DNA of 7,055 nt from DATAES01 sp036493595 (GTDB lineage: Bacteria > Actinomycetota > Acidimicrobiia > Acidimicrobiales > JACDCH01). The position numbers and the translations under genes were made by a program. Location: assembly GCA_036493595.1 (NCBI GenBank), contig DASXPN010000131.1, forward strand, positions 1 through 7,055. The letters run 5' to 3'. Under the pieces are notes generated by a model. It worked only from the letters and a program-made list of their open reading frames with translations, did not search any database and was not told the DNA's origin. Positions 1 to 6,484 of the stretch are shown here, piece by piece (positions within the stretch are counted from its first letter, which is position 1; every line of letters starts with the position of its first letter).

Positions 1-217
1 CATCCCTTGGCAAGAGCGAGCACGGTGTCGGGACCACGACCCGGAGATCTTCTTCCCCGAGAAGGGAGGCTCATCGAGGGAGGCGAAGAGGATCTGTAGC
101 GAGTGTTCCGTTCGCATCGAATGCCTCAACTACGCACTCCGACGTGATGAACGGTACGGCGTGTGGGGTGGCATGAGCGAACGGGAGCGGCGCCGGCTGA
201 AGCGCATGGCGTCGTAG
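1..217 (+). CDS. WhiB-family transcriptional regulator, WhiB2/WhmD-like (5' end missing)
   Basis: This is the C-terminal 71 codons of a WhiB protein; the reading frame is open from base 2 to a TAG stop at 215-217, and the start lies left of the window. All four iron-sulfur cysteines are visible, at codons 9, 32, 35 and 41 of the visible part (spacing C-x22-C-x2-C-x5-C). They are followed by the GVWGGMSERERRRLKR segment, the glycine/tryptophan turn and basic DNA-contact helix of the family. The stretch DPEIFFPEKGGSSREAKRIC resembles the WhiB2/WhmD subgroup more than WhiB1, in which the part between the first two cysteines differs. Known family role: a [4Fe-4S] cytoplasmic regulator that usually acts by binding the primary sigma factor; WhiB2/WhmD members control septation and cell division. 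Assignment to WhiB rests on direct motifs and is firm; the subgroup is an inference. It is followed after 58 bases by the histone-like gene. Confidence 0.93.
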   Translation, partial: IPWQERARCRDHDPEIFFPEKGGSSREAKRICSECSVRIECLNYALRRDERYGVWGGMSERERRRLKRMAS

Positions 218-235
218 GGGCCTCCGCGAGAGCCC
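218..235 (+). terminator. Weak hairpin just after whiB
   Basis: Immediately after the whiB stop, GGGCCTC (218-224) can pair with GAGAGCCC (228-235) around a CGC loop, with one bulged base. There is no T-run after it, so it is at best a weak or attenuating terminator, and read-through into the next gene is plausible. Confidence 0.3.
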
Positions 236-255
236 GCACCACCTAAGAAGGGCAC

Positions 256-271
256 AGGAAAGGGAAGGGGG
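256..271 (+). promoter_or_regulatory. Purine-rich ribosome binding site of the histone-like gene
   Basis: A 16-base all-purine run (AGGAAAGGGAAGGGGG) ends four bases before the ATG at 276. It contains GGGAAGG at 262-268, seven bases from the start. This is the strongest Shine-Dalgarno-like element in the window and supports the ATG at 276. It also suggests efficient translation of the basic protein, in contrast to the SD-poor starts of the glycosyltransferase and DUF3499 genes. Confidence 0.7.
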
Positions 272-275
272 CAGC

Positions 276-692
276 ATGGCAGCGAAGAGAGGTACGGCCA
301 AGAAGCGGTCGACCGCCAAGCGCAAGCCAGCGAAGCGCAAGAGCGCGGCCAAGAAGTCGACCGCTGCGAAGCGCAAGCCGGCGAAGCGCAAGTCGACGAC
401 CGCCAAGCGCAAGTCCGCTGGCAAGAAGGCCGCGGCCAAGCGCAAGTCCACGACCGCCAAGCGCAAGTCCGCTGGCAAGAAGGGCGCGGCCAAGCGCAAG
501 TCCACGACCGCCAAGCGCAAGTCCGCTGGCAAGAAGGCCGCGGCCAAGCGCAAGACCACGACGCGGAAGCGCAAGAGCGCGGCCAAGAAGTCGACGGCCA
601 AGCGCAAGCCCGCCAAGCGCAAGAGTGCGGCCAGGAAGTCGACGGCAAAGAAGTCGACGGCGGCCAAGCGGCGCGGCGCGAAGAAGCGCTGA
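276..692 (+). CDS. Histone H1-like / HupB-tail-like lysine-rich repeat protein
   Basis: This 138-residue protein uses only eight amino acids (M, A, K, R, G, T, S, P). It has no acidic, aromatic, branched aliphatic or cysteine residues. It consists of KRKS/KRKP and AAKK motifs, the pattern of eukaryotic H1 tails, bacterial Hc1/AlgP-type tails and the C-terminal tail of mycobacterial HupB. Unlike HupB it has no HU-fold domain, so it is a tail-only protein. Residues 39-92 are three almost identical copies of KSTTAKRKSAGKKAAAKR (one Ala is Gly in copy 2), and residues 93-110 are a degenerate fourth copy. The expected role is binding and compacting DNA (or RNA) through charge; no enzymatic role is plausible. 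Start choice is supported by the purine-rich RBS and the stop by a strong terminator. The gene lies between whiB and the glycosyltransferase, so it may be co-transcribed with whiB. Coding status is likely because the repeat stays in frame and the composition is coherent, but the exact function is inferred. Confidence 0.8.
   Translation: MAAKRGTAKKRSTAKRKPAKRKSAAKKSTAAKRKPAKRKSTTAKRKSAGKKAAAKRKSTTAKRKSAGKKGAAKRKSTTAKRKSAGKKAAAKRKTTTRKRKSAAKKSTAKRKPAKRKSAARKSTAKKSTAAKRRGAKKR
332..595 (+). repeat. Pair of 30-bp direct repeats flanking the 54-bp array
   Basis: An identical 30-base segment occurs at 332-361 and again at 566-595, on either side of the three tandem units. It encodes a KRKSAAKKST-type peptide. 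The pair is a substrate for recombination that would delete or expand the array while keeping the frame (offset 234 bp, a multiple of three). Confidence 0.85.
390..551 (+). repeat. Three 54-bp tandem repeats inside the histone-like gene
   Basis: Three consecutive 54-bp units lie at 390-443, 444-497 and 498-551, each 18 codons in frame. Copies 1 and 3 differ by one synonymous base (TCG/TCC), and copies 2 and 3 by one base (GGC/GCC, Gly/Ala). The segment 552-605 is a diverged fourth unit of the same length. Near-identity at third codon positions points to recent copying by slippage or unequal recombination rather than selection on protein sequence alone. Confidence 0.95.
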
Positions 693-710
693 TCCGAGAC
701 TCACGCGCTG

Positions 711-736
711 AAGGGGGGCCCGCTCGGGCCCCCCTT
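711..736 (+). terminator. Intrinsic terminator after the histone-like gene
   Basis: AAGGGGGGCCC (711-721) pairs perfectly with GGGCCCCCCTT (726-736) around the four-base loop GCTC, an 11-bp stem that is nearly all G-C. The following CCGCTTTC is only weakly T-rich, as is common in high-GC actinobacteria. It lies 18 bases after the TGA at 690-692 and separates the histone-like gene from the envelope genes. The stem is perfectly self-complementary, so it could also work in the opposite direction. Confidence 0.85.
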
Positions 737-757
737 CCGCTTTCATGCGAGGGCCCG

Positions 758-766
758 TGCTAGTCT
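758..766 (+). promoter_or_regulatory. Putative extended -10 promoter of the glycosyltransferase operon
   Basis: TGC-TAGTCT (758-766) matches the extended -10 form TGn-TAnnnT. It predicts a transcript start near 773, about 22 bases before the ATG at 795. I see no convincing -35 hexamer. It lies just after the upstream terminator, where a new promoter would be needed, and it resembles the element before the zinc-ribbon gene (6859-6867). Confidence 0.45.
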
Positions 767-794
767 CGCCGCCGCGCGAGCGTCGCGCTTCCCC

Positions 795-3700
795 ATGACC
801 GCATCCAGCCCGTCCGTCGCGCCGGCGAGCGCGCCGACCCGTGCGCCGTCGGTGCTCGCGATCCTGGTCGTTCGGTCGGCAGAACCCGCCCTTCGTCCCT
901 GTCTGCACGCGCTCGCGAGCCAGACCTACGAGTCCTTCGGTGTGCTCGCGGTCGACGACGCGACCGACGACGAGGCGCACGAGCTGCTCGAGCGGGCGCT
1001 CGGCTCGTCTCGAGTGATCCGCAACGACGAGCGTCTCGGATACGCCCGTTCCTTCTCTGCGGCGCTTCATCAGCCCGTCGTCGCCGCGGCCGATCACGTC
1101 TTGTTGCTGCACGGCGACACGGTCCTGGACGAGGACGCCGTCGCCAGCCTCGTCGAGGCGACGTCGTTGCAGGCGGAGTCCCCGGGCATCGTCGGCGCCA
1201 AGGTGGTCGACCTCGATCGTCCGCGCGAGCTTCGCGACGTCGGCCGGGCGGTCGACCGGTTCGGGCACGCGATCTCCCCGCTGCAGCCGGGTGAGATCGA
1301 CCAGGGCCAGTTCGACCGGATCCTCGATGTCCTGGCCGTCGACGGTTGCGCGATGTTGGTCGACCGCGCCGTCTGGCAACGGATCGGTCTCTACGACGAG
1401 CGGCTCGGCGTCGACGACGTCGACCTGTGTTGGCGGGTGCGCATCGCCGGCTGGCCGGTGTTGATGACTCCGCGTGCGCGCGTCCAGCACGGCCCCGAGC
1501 ATGACGACGTCGATGCCGAACAGGACGACGCGCACAGCGACCGATACATCCAGGACCGCAACGCGCTCGCCTCGGTCCTCAAGAACTACAGCTGGCTCTC
1601 GCTGCTGTGGGTGCTGCCGGTTGGGACGCTCCTGACGCTCATCCGACTTCTGTACCTATGCCTCGGCAGACGGTTCGAGGAGGCATACGAGCACCTGGCC
1701 GCGATCGGATGGAACACGACGCACCTCGGCGGGACGCTGCGCCGCCGACGCGAGACGCAGCGCGCGCGCTCCGTTCGAGACCACGCGTTGAGCCGGTACA
1801 CCGCGTCGGCCGGATTGCATCTGCCGCGCTGGTTCCAGACGGCCGAGCGGATCTTGGAGGAACAGCGCGAGTTCGGCGAGGAGGATGTGGGTCGCCCCGC
1901 GGCGCAGCGCCTGCGTCACCGGACCGCGTCGTTCGTCTCGGAGCATCCCGTCGTCGTCGGCGCGTTCGTCGGAGTCGTCGTGTGGGGCTTCGCCGCTCGT
2001 GCGCTCCTCTCGCCGAACCCGCTGCTCGGGGCGGTGCTGCCGGCGTTCCCATCGACCCCGGGCGGCTTCTTCGCCGAAATGGTGTCCGGCTATCGAACGA
2101 CCGGGCTGGGTGGGACCGCGGCGGGGAGCCCGGGCCTGGCGGCACTCGGCGGCATCTCCTATCTGTCGTTGGTCAACACGACGCTTGCTCAGAAGCTGAT
2201 CGTGATCGTCGGGCCGGCGCTCGCGACCGTCCTGTGCTACCGCGCGGTCGTCCGTCGCACGGGCAAGTCTGGCGCGGCCGTCGTCGCGGCGGCGGCGTAC
2301 GCCTCGTCGGCGCTGATGCTCTGGTCCGTCTCGGAAGGCCGCGTGCCGCAGCTGTTCCTGATGGCCGTGATGCCGCCGCTGGTGGAGCGCTTGGAGGCGG
2401 GGTTCGCGCGAGCCGAGCCGTCGGACGGACGGCTCCGCTTCGCCGCGGGGCTCGCAGTGACCATCGCCGTCGGTGCGGCGTTCGTGCCGGGCGTCGCGCT
2501 CGCCGTGGGACTTGTCGCGCTCGCGGGACTGGTGCTCGCGCCCGGCCGGATCCGCGGTGTGACGCTGGTGGCCGCTGCGGCGATCGCCGCAGCGATCCTG
2601 CTGTTCCCGTTCGTCCCGACCGTCACCGCGCTCGGCGCTCGGGGCCTGTGGTCGGGCGTCGGTCAGCTGAACGCGTGGAAATTGGTGCGCTTCTCGCTCG
2701 GCCACGCGCCGGGGGACTGGACGCCTGCACTCGTGCTGCCCATCGCCGCGCTCCTCGGGCTCGCGCTGGCACGCGGTGACCGCCGCGGCCCGGCGGCGCG
2801 GACCGCGATCGTCGGCGTGATCGCGCTCGGCCTCGCCTGGCTTGCGGGGGCCGCCTACCTGCCCATGTGGGCGTCGAACGCGCCCGTCTACACGACGATC
2901 GCGGCGGTATGCGCGGCGTTCGTGCTCGGCGACGGGCTCGCGTCCGCGCTCGGGGGACTGGAGCGGACGTCGTTCGGGTTCCGCCAGATCGGCAGTGTGC
3001 TGTTGATGGCCGTGCTTGCGATCGGGCTGTTCCTCCAGGCCCTGGCGGCCATGGCCGCCACGTGGGGGATCGGCGGACCCGACCGGATCCCGCCCTCGTG
3101 GGCGGTGCTCGCGTCAGCGACTCACGGCCCGTACAACGTCGTGTGGCTCGCGAACCCCGACGGCCAGCCGTTCCCGGCGCCCGGCGGCGACCCGGCAGGC
3201 GTGGTGCCCGCCGGCGAGGCGACGGCCGCGTATACGATCACCGATCGCACGGGGACGCTCGCGATCGACACGGGCCGGCCGCTGACCGGTGGCGGGGTCG
3301 ATCCGCTCGAGGCGACGCTCGACGAGATCTTGTCGGGCACCACGGTGCACGGCGGCGCGTTGCTCGCGCCGTTCGGCGTGCGCTTCGTCGTCGTGCCCGA
3401 GGACCGGTTGAACCCCACGGCCGAGAGCGCGGTGCGATCGCAGGTCGACCTCGAACCGGTGCCCTCGGCCGGGCTGTCGATCTGGCGCAACACCGCGGCG
3501 ATGCCGCCGGCGGCCGTCCTGCACGCCGACGACGAAACGCTGGCGATCGCGCGGACCAACGATCCGGACGCGACCCAACGGTTGCTGCCGGACGTCGCCG
3601 GCACGCTCGATGCGACCGAAGGCGGCTGGTTCGGCTCGAGCGACGGTGGCAACTTCGCGACGGTGGCGACCGCATACGACCCGTCGTGGGAACTCGTCGG

Positions 3701-3872
3701 CCATGACACGCGCCCGGAGCGATCGTTCGGGTGGGCCACGTCGTTCAGCGGGGCATCCGGCGACGTCCAGATCAGGTACGGCGATCAGTTCCCGCGCACG
3801 CTGTCGATGTGGCTGTTGGCGGCGGCGTGGGCCGTCGCGCTGTGGGTGACGCGGAAGCCGGTGCGTCGCTGA
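795..3872 (+). CDS. Family-2 glycosyltransferase fused to a large polytopic membrane region
   Basis: This 1025-residue protein has three parts. Residues about 18-260 form a GT2 (GT-A fold) domain resembling rhamnosyl/galactofuranosyl transferases: the nucleotide-binding VDD (53-55), a LLLHGDTVL segment (103-111) at the DxD metal-site position, GCAMLVDRAVWQRIGLYDE (184-202), and DDVDLCWR (207-214) holding the likely catalytic base, followed by H232. Residues about 266-290 form a first membrane segment, followed by a basic linker with RRRR (316-319). Residues about 385-757 contain roughly ten hydrophobic segments. Residues about 760-1000 are a soluble, probably extracytoplasmic domain, then a last membrane helix (1003-1019) and a TRKPVRR tail. 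The sugar donor and acceptor cannot be read from the sequence; a nucleotide sugar transferred in the cytoplasm to a lipid-linked or wall glycan is inferred. No Shine-Dalgarno precedes the ATG; GTG codons at V20 are a less attractive alternative. The stop overlaps the next start (TGATG), which suggests translational coupling and a shared pathway. Family assignment of the N-terminal domain is firm; the role of the C-terminal part is unknown. Confidence 0.92.
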   Translation: MTASSPSVAPASAPTRAPSVLAILVVRSAEPALRPCLHALASQTYESFGVLAVDDATDDEAHELLERALGSSRVIRNDERLGYARSFSAALHQPVVAAADHVLLLHGDTVLDEDAVASLVEATSLQAESPGIVGAKVVDLDRPRELRDVGRAVDRFGHAISPLQPGEIDQGQFDRILDVLAVDGCAMLVDRAVWQRIGLYDERLGVDDVDLCWRVRIAGWPVLMTPRARVQHGPEHDDVDAEQDDAHSDRYIQDRNALASVLKNYSWLSLLWVLPVGTLLTLIRLLYLCLGRRFEEAYEHLAAIGWNTTHLGGTLRRRRETQRARSVRDHALSRYTASAGLHLPRWFQTAERILEEQREFGEEDVGRPAAQRLRHRTASFVSEHPVVVGAFVGVVVWGFAARALLSPNPLLGAVLPAFPSTPGGFFAEMVSGYRTTGLGGTAAGSPGLAALGGISYLSLVNTTLAQKLIVIVGPALATVLCYRAVVRRTGKSGAAVVAAAAYASSALMLWSVSEGRVPQLFLMAVMPPLVERLEAGFARAEPSDGRLRFAAGLAVTIAVGAAFVPGVALAVGLVALAGLVLAPGRIRGVTLVAAAAIAAAILLFPFVPTVTALGARGLWSGVGQLNAWKLVRFSLGHAPGDWTPALVLPIAALLGLALARGDRRGPAARTAIVGVIALGLAWLAGAAYLPMWASNAPVYTTIAAVCAAFVLGDGLASALGGLERTSFGFRQIGSVLLMAVLAIGLFLQALAAMAATWGIGGPDRIPPSWAVLASATHGPYNVVWLANPDGQPFPAPGGDPAGVVPAGEATAAYTITDRTGTLAIDTGRPLTGGGVDPLEATLDEILSGTTVHGGALLAPFGVRFVVVPEDRLNPTAESAVRSQVDLEPVPSAGLSIWRNTAAMPPAAVLHADDETLAIARTNDPDATQRLLPDVAGTLDATEGGWFGSSDGGNFATVATAYDPSWELVGHDTRPERSFGWATSFSGASGDVQIRYGDQFPRTLSMWLLAAAWAVALWVTRKPVRR

Positions 3873-5272
3873 TGCCTGGCGGGCGTGGATGGCTCGCGAT
3901 CGCGCTGGCCGCGCTGGTCGTGGTTGGCGCCGAGGCCGCAACTCGCCTCGGGCCCGCGACGCCGGCCGCCGCGACCGAAGGGACCGCGCGGTCGACGACG
4001 TGGCTGTGCCCACACGGCGGCGGCCCCGGATGGACGGCCACGATCGAGATCGCCAACCCGACGGCGGCGACGCTGGACGCGCGGCTCACGGCATACTCGG
4101 ACGGCCCGGCCGGCAAGCCGAAGGACGTCTCCGTCCCGCCACATGGTGAGGTCTTGCAAGCGGTCGACGCGTCGACGCGCGCGGCGTCGACGCGCGTCGA
4201 CGTCTTCGGCGGCTGGGCGGCCGTCGGGTGGGCCGTCTGGGGCGGAGCGAAGGAGCCCGGGCTCGGCGCCGAGCCCTGCACGTCGACGCCCGGACCGGTG
4301 TGGGATGTGGTCGATGGCGTCACCACGCAGCGTTCGCACTCCTTCTTGGTCGTGATGAACCCGTTCTCGATCGATGCCGTGATCGACGTGACGTTGTACC
4401 TGCCCGAGGAGCCGCCCGTCCGCAGCAGCGCGTGGACCGATCTGACCGTTCCGGCGGGCTCGGCGCTCGCGTTGCCGGTCGGCTCGCAGAAGGTCGGGGC
4501 GCTTGGCCAATCGATCGTCGGCGCGGAGGTGACGGCTGCGCGAGGCCGGATCGCGGTTGCCTCGTCCGTGGTGCGCGACACGGGCGGGATCCGCTCTTCC
4601 CTTGCGGTGCCCGGGCAGGCGCCGCGGTGGATCCTGCCGATCACCGGAGGAACGGGCGGCGCGACGCTCTCGCTGCTGGTCACGAACGACACGGGCGTGC
4701 GGTTCACCGCACAGGTCTTGGCGCGCGGCGTCGACGCGAGCCCGGTCGGCGATCTGACCGATGTCCGCCAAGGCGGGTCGTCCACCATGTCGGCGCAGGT
4801 GCCGACGGACGGCGCCTCGGCGTTGATCGTGCAGACCGACGGCGGCACGGTTGCGGCTGGGCTACGGGGGGCCGGCCACGGCGGGGACGACGCCGCGACC
4901 GGCGGCTCGGCGACCGACGCCCCCGACTGGCTCGTGCTGCCGACGGCGTTCGGGCTCGACCCGACCGCGTCGATCGTGCTCGTCAACGATGGCGCGACGA
5001 AGGTCCAGGCGACCGTCACGTTGCTCCACGAGGGTGGTGGCGGCCTCGGCGACGTCGTGCAGGTGACGATCCCGGCGGGGCAAACGGCCGTCGTCCCGGG
5101 CGCGTTCCTCCGGAAGGATCACACCGCCGCAGCGCTCGTGCAGGCGACCGGGCCGATCGTCGCGCTCGGGGCGGGGACGGCGGGGTCGGGACGCTACGCG
5201 ATGGCGCTCGGCGTGCCGGTGCCGCCGGGCGCCCTGCCGGTGCCGCCGGGCGCCCTGCCCGACGCGCCGTAG
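3872..5272 (+). CDS. DUF5719-type exported protein with four ~105-residue repeats
   Basis: The start chosen is the ATG whose A is shared with the TGA of the glycosyltransferase (TGATG). It gives a 466-residue protein beginning with a short basic N-terminus and a hydrophobic segment (residues 7-23), that is, a signal peptide or membrane anchor; upstream in-frame starts would bury this signal behind arginine-rich out-of-frame sequence. The body is a four-fold repeat of beta-rich modules: strand motifs of the type 'xVxNxxxxxxxxxxxLY' begin near residues 54, 156, 264 and 366, and each is followed some 33 residues later by a VPxG turn (88-91, 193-196, an altered one near 300, 400-403). Only two cysteines exist (C46 and C136), a plausible extracytoplasmic disulfide. 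No catalytic motif is recognised. DUF5719 is named from memory of the gene order and the general look; the molecular role is unknown, and partnership with the coupled glycosyltransferase in envelope assembly is inferred. Confidence 0.82.
   Translation: MPGGRGWLAIALAALVVVGAEAATRLGPATPAAATEGTARSTTWLCPHGGGPGWTATIEIANPTAATLDARLTAYSDGPAGKPKDVSVPPHGEVLQAVDASTRAASTRVDVFGGWAAVGWAVWGGAKEPGLGAEPCTSTPGPVWDVVDGVTTQRSHSFLVVMNPFSIDAVIDVTLYLPEEPPVRSSAWTDLTVPAGSALALPVGSQKVGALGQSIVGAEVTAARGRIAVASSVVRDTGGIRSSLAVPGQAPRWILPITGGTGGATLSLLVTNDTGVRFTAQVLARGVDASPVGDLTDVRQGGSSTMSAQVPTDGASALIVQTDGGTVAAGLRGAGHGGDDAATGGSATDAPDWLVLPTAFGLDPTASIVLVNDGATKVQATVTLLHEGGGGLGDVVQVTIPAGQTAVVPGAFLRKDHTAAALVQATGPIVALGAGTAGSGRYAMALGVPVPPGALPVPPGALPDAP
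5214..5259 (+). repeat. 21-bp tandem duplication at the end of the DUF5719-type gene
   Basis: The 21-base unit at 5216-5236 is exactly repeated at 5237-5257, with flanking matches extending the tract to 5214-5259. It encodes two copies of PVPPGAL near the C-terminus (protein ends PDAP), a proline-rich tail. Exact identity indicates a recent in-frame duplication. Confidence 0.95.
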
Positions 5273-5281
5273 CAGCAGCGG

Positions 5282-5287
5282 TATCAT
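5282..5287 (+). promoter_or_regulatory. Possible -10 element for the L,D-transpeptidase gene
   Basis: TATCAT lies in the 55-base gap between the DUF5719-type stop and the L,D-transpeptidase start and would give a leader of about 35 bases. No good -35 is visible. Transcription from the upstream operon is equally possible. Confidence 0.35.
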
Positions 5288-5311
5288 CGGGCGACCTTCC
5301 TTCCCAGGTCT

Positions 5312-5315
5312 GGAG
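5312..5315 (+). promoter_or_regulatory. Ribosome binding site for the L,D-transpeptidase gene
   Basis: GGAG lies 12 bases before the ATG at 5328, slightly farther than usual, and supports that start rather than an internal one. The resulting N-terminus is a typical basic stretch plus membrane anchor. Confidence 0.5.
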
Positions 5316-5327
5316 CGGTTTTCGAAC

Positions 5328-6446
5328 ATGGCCAAGGGTCGACACATCCACCGCCGTCGGCGTTCCGCCGTCCTGCTTGTCCTGCTGGCCGCCTTCGTCG
5401 TGGTCGGTCTGCTGACCGCTGGGGCGGCGTTCGCCGCGATGCGGTACGAACGCGGGCAAGCCGACCGCATCATGCCGGGCGTCTCGATCGAGGGCGTCGA
5501 CGTCAGCGGGATGACGCGCGACGAGGCGATCCAGGCGGTGCGTGCGGCGGCCCACGCTGAGCTCAGCCGGTCGCTCACCGTCACGGTCGGCCACGATCAT
5601 TGGACGGTGTCGCCGGCCACGCTCGGACAACGGGCCGCGGTGACCAACGCCGTCTCGCGTGCCTTCCGTGCCGGACAGGACCTCGGGACGCTCGACCGTG
5701 CGTGGCACCGCCTGCGCGACGAGTCACTCGACGTGAGCATCCCGGTGGACGTGTCGTCGAACGGCACCGGCGTTGCGGACTTCGCGAGCATGATCGCGAA
5801 ACGCACCTATGTCGCGCCGGTCGACGCGTCGATCGGCATCACGCCGTCGCAAGACGACATCACGATGATTCACGCGCAGCCCGGTCAAAAGCTCGACGCG
5901 GCGGCCGCGAAGACCGCGATCCAGAACGCGCTCGCCGCGGGACGCACCAACATCGCCCTGCAGACCGCACTCGTTCAGCCGAAGGTGACCGACGACTCGC
6001 TGGGGCACACGATCGTGGTGCGCCTCAACCAGAACCGCCTGTACCTGTACGACGGGTTCAGCATCGTGCGCTCGTGGTCGGTTGCGACAGCCAAGCCGGG
6101 GTTCACGACGCCGACCGGTGTCTGGGGGATCTACGACAAGAAGGTCGACCCGACCTGGTACAACCCGGCGCCGAACGGCTGGGCGGCGTCGGAGCCGGCC
6201 GTGATCCCCGGCGGCCCCGGCAATCCGATGGGCCCTCGGGCGATCTATATCACCGCCCCGGGCCTCATCCGGATCCACGGCACGAGCGACGAAGCGTCGA
6301 TCGGCCGGTACGCCTCGCACGGCTGCATCCGGATGCACAACGCGGAGGTCGAGCAGCTGTACCCGCTGGTGAGCGTGGGGGACCACGTGGTGATCGTGGG
6401 AGCCCGTCCGGCCAGCGCCACCTATTGGAGCTTCCCGCCCGCCTAG
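5328..6446 (+). CDS. L,D-transpeptidase (YkuD) with peptidoglycan-binding domain, membrane-anchored
   Basis: This 372-residue protein starts with a basic segment (MAKGRHIHRRRR) and one hydrophobic helix (about 13-37), giving a type-II anchor or signal. Residues about 48-220 resemble the VanW/YoaR-associated peptidoglycan-binding module (PG_binding_4 type): PGVSIEGVDVSGMTRDEA at 50-67 is the typical entry motif, and a second unit is suggested by ITPSQDDITMIHAQPGQKLD (171-190). Residues about 228-358 are the YkuD catalytic domain: IVVRLNQNRLYLYD (229-242), TPTGVWGIYDK (261-271), IHGT (316-319) and the signature SHGCIRMHN (330-338) with catalytic C333 and conserved H331, G332 and R335. It acts outside the membrane. 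Known reactions of the family are 3-3 cross-linking of peptidoglycan tetrapeptide stems or attachment of proteins to them, via a Cys-acyl intermediate; such enzymes are inhibited by carbapenems. All key residues are present, so it is probably active. The short gap to the DUF5719-type gene allows co-transcription, but a promoter of its own is possible. Confidence 0.96.
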   Translation: MAKGRHIHRRRRSAVLLVLLAAFVVVGLLTAGAAFAAMRYERGQADRIMPGVSIEGVDVSGMTRDEAIQAVRAAAHAELSRSLTVTVGHDHWTVSPATLGQRAAVTNAVSRAFRAGQDLGTLDRAWHRLRDESLDVSIPVDVSSNGTGVADFASMIAKRTYVAPVDASIGITPSQDDITMIHAQPGQKLDAAAAKTAIQNALAAGRTNIALQTALVQPKVTDDSLGHTIVVRLNQNRLYLYDGFSIVRSWSVATAKPGFTTPTGVWGIYDKKVDPTWYNPAPNGWAASEPAVIPGGPGNPMGPRAIYITAPGLIRIHGTSDEASIGRYASHGCIRMHNAEVEQLYPLVSVGDHVVIVGARPASATYWSFPPA

Positions 6447-6484
6447 CGCTCCTCGCACCTCCGTCGATCTCCGTCGGGATCTAC

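Noticed and set aside
332..605. CRISPR-like or regulatory repeat array
   Set aside because: The repeats are contiguous, coding, in frame and without unique spacers, so they are protein-level tandem repeats.
71..667. Long reverse-strand ORF opposite the histone-like gene
   Set aside because: It is the mirror of the Lys/Arg/Ala repeat: AAG, CGC and GCC codons read backwards give Leu/Ala/Arg without stops. It has no RBS, no recognisable domain, and the forward frame has a strong RBS and terminator.
243..1535. 430-codon reverse-strand ORF spanning the histone-like and glycosyltransferase genes
   Set aside because: Its product is arginine-rich low-complexity sequence without a fold signature, it crosses a strong terminator, and it lies antisense to clear GT2 motifs. 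It is explained by high GC content.
1607..2779. 390-codon forward ORF in another frame inside the glycosyltransferase gene
   Set aside because: The translation is an Arg/Gly/Pro/Ala-rich shadow, while the overlapping frame has continuous membrane helices and family motifs.
3731..3871. Upstream extension of the DUF5719-type protein by 47 residues
   Set aside because: The extension is arginine-rich out-of-frame sequence overlapping the end of the glycosyltransferase; the ATG at 3872 gives a proper signal or anchor segment and the typical TGATG coupling.
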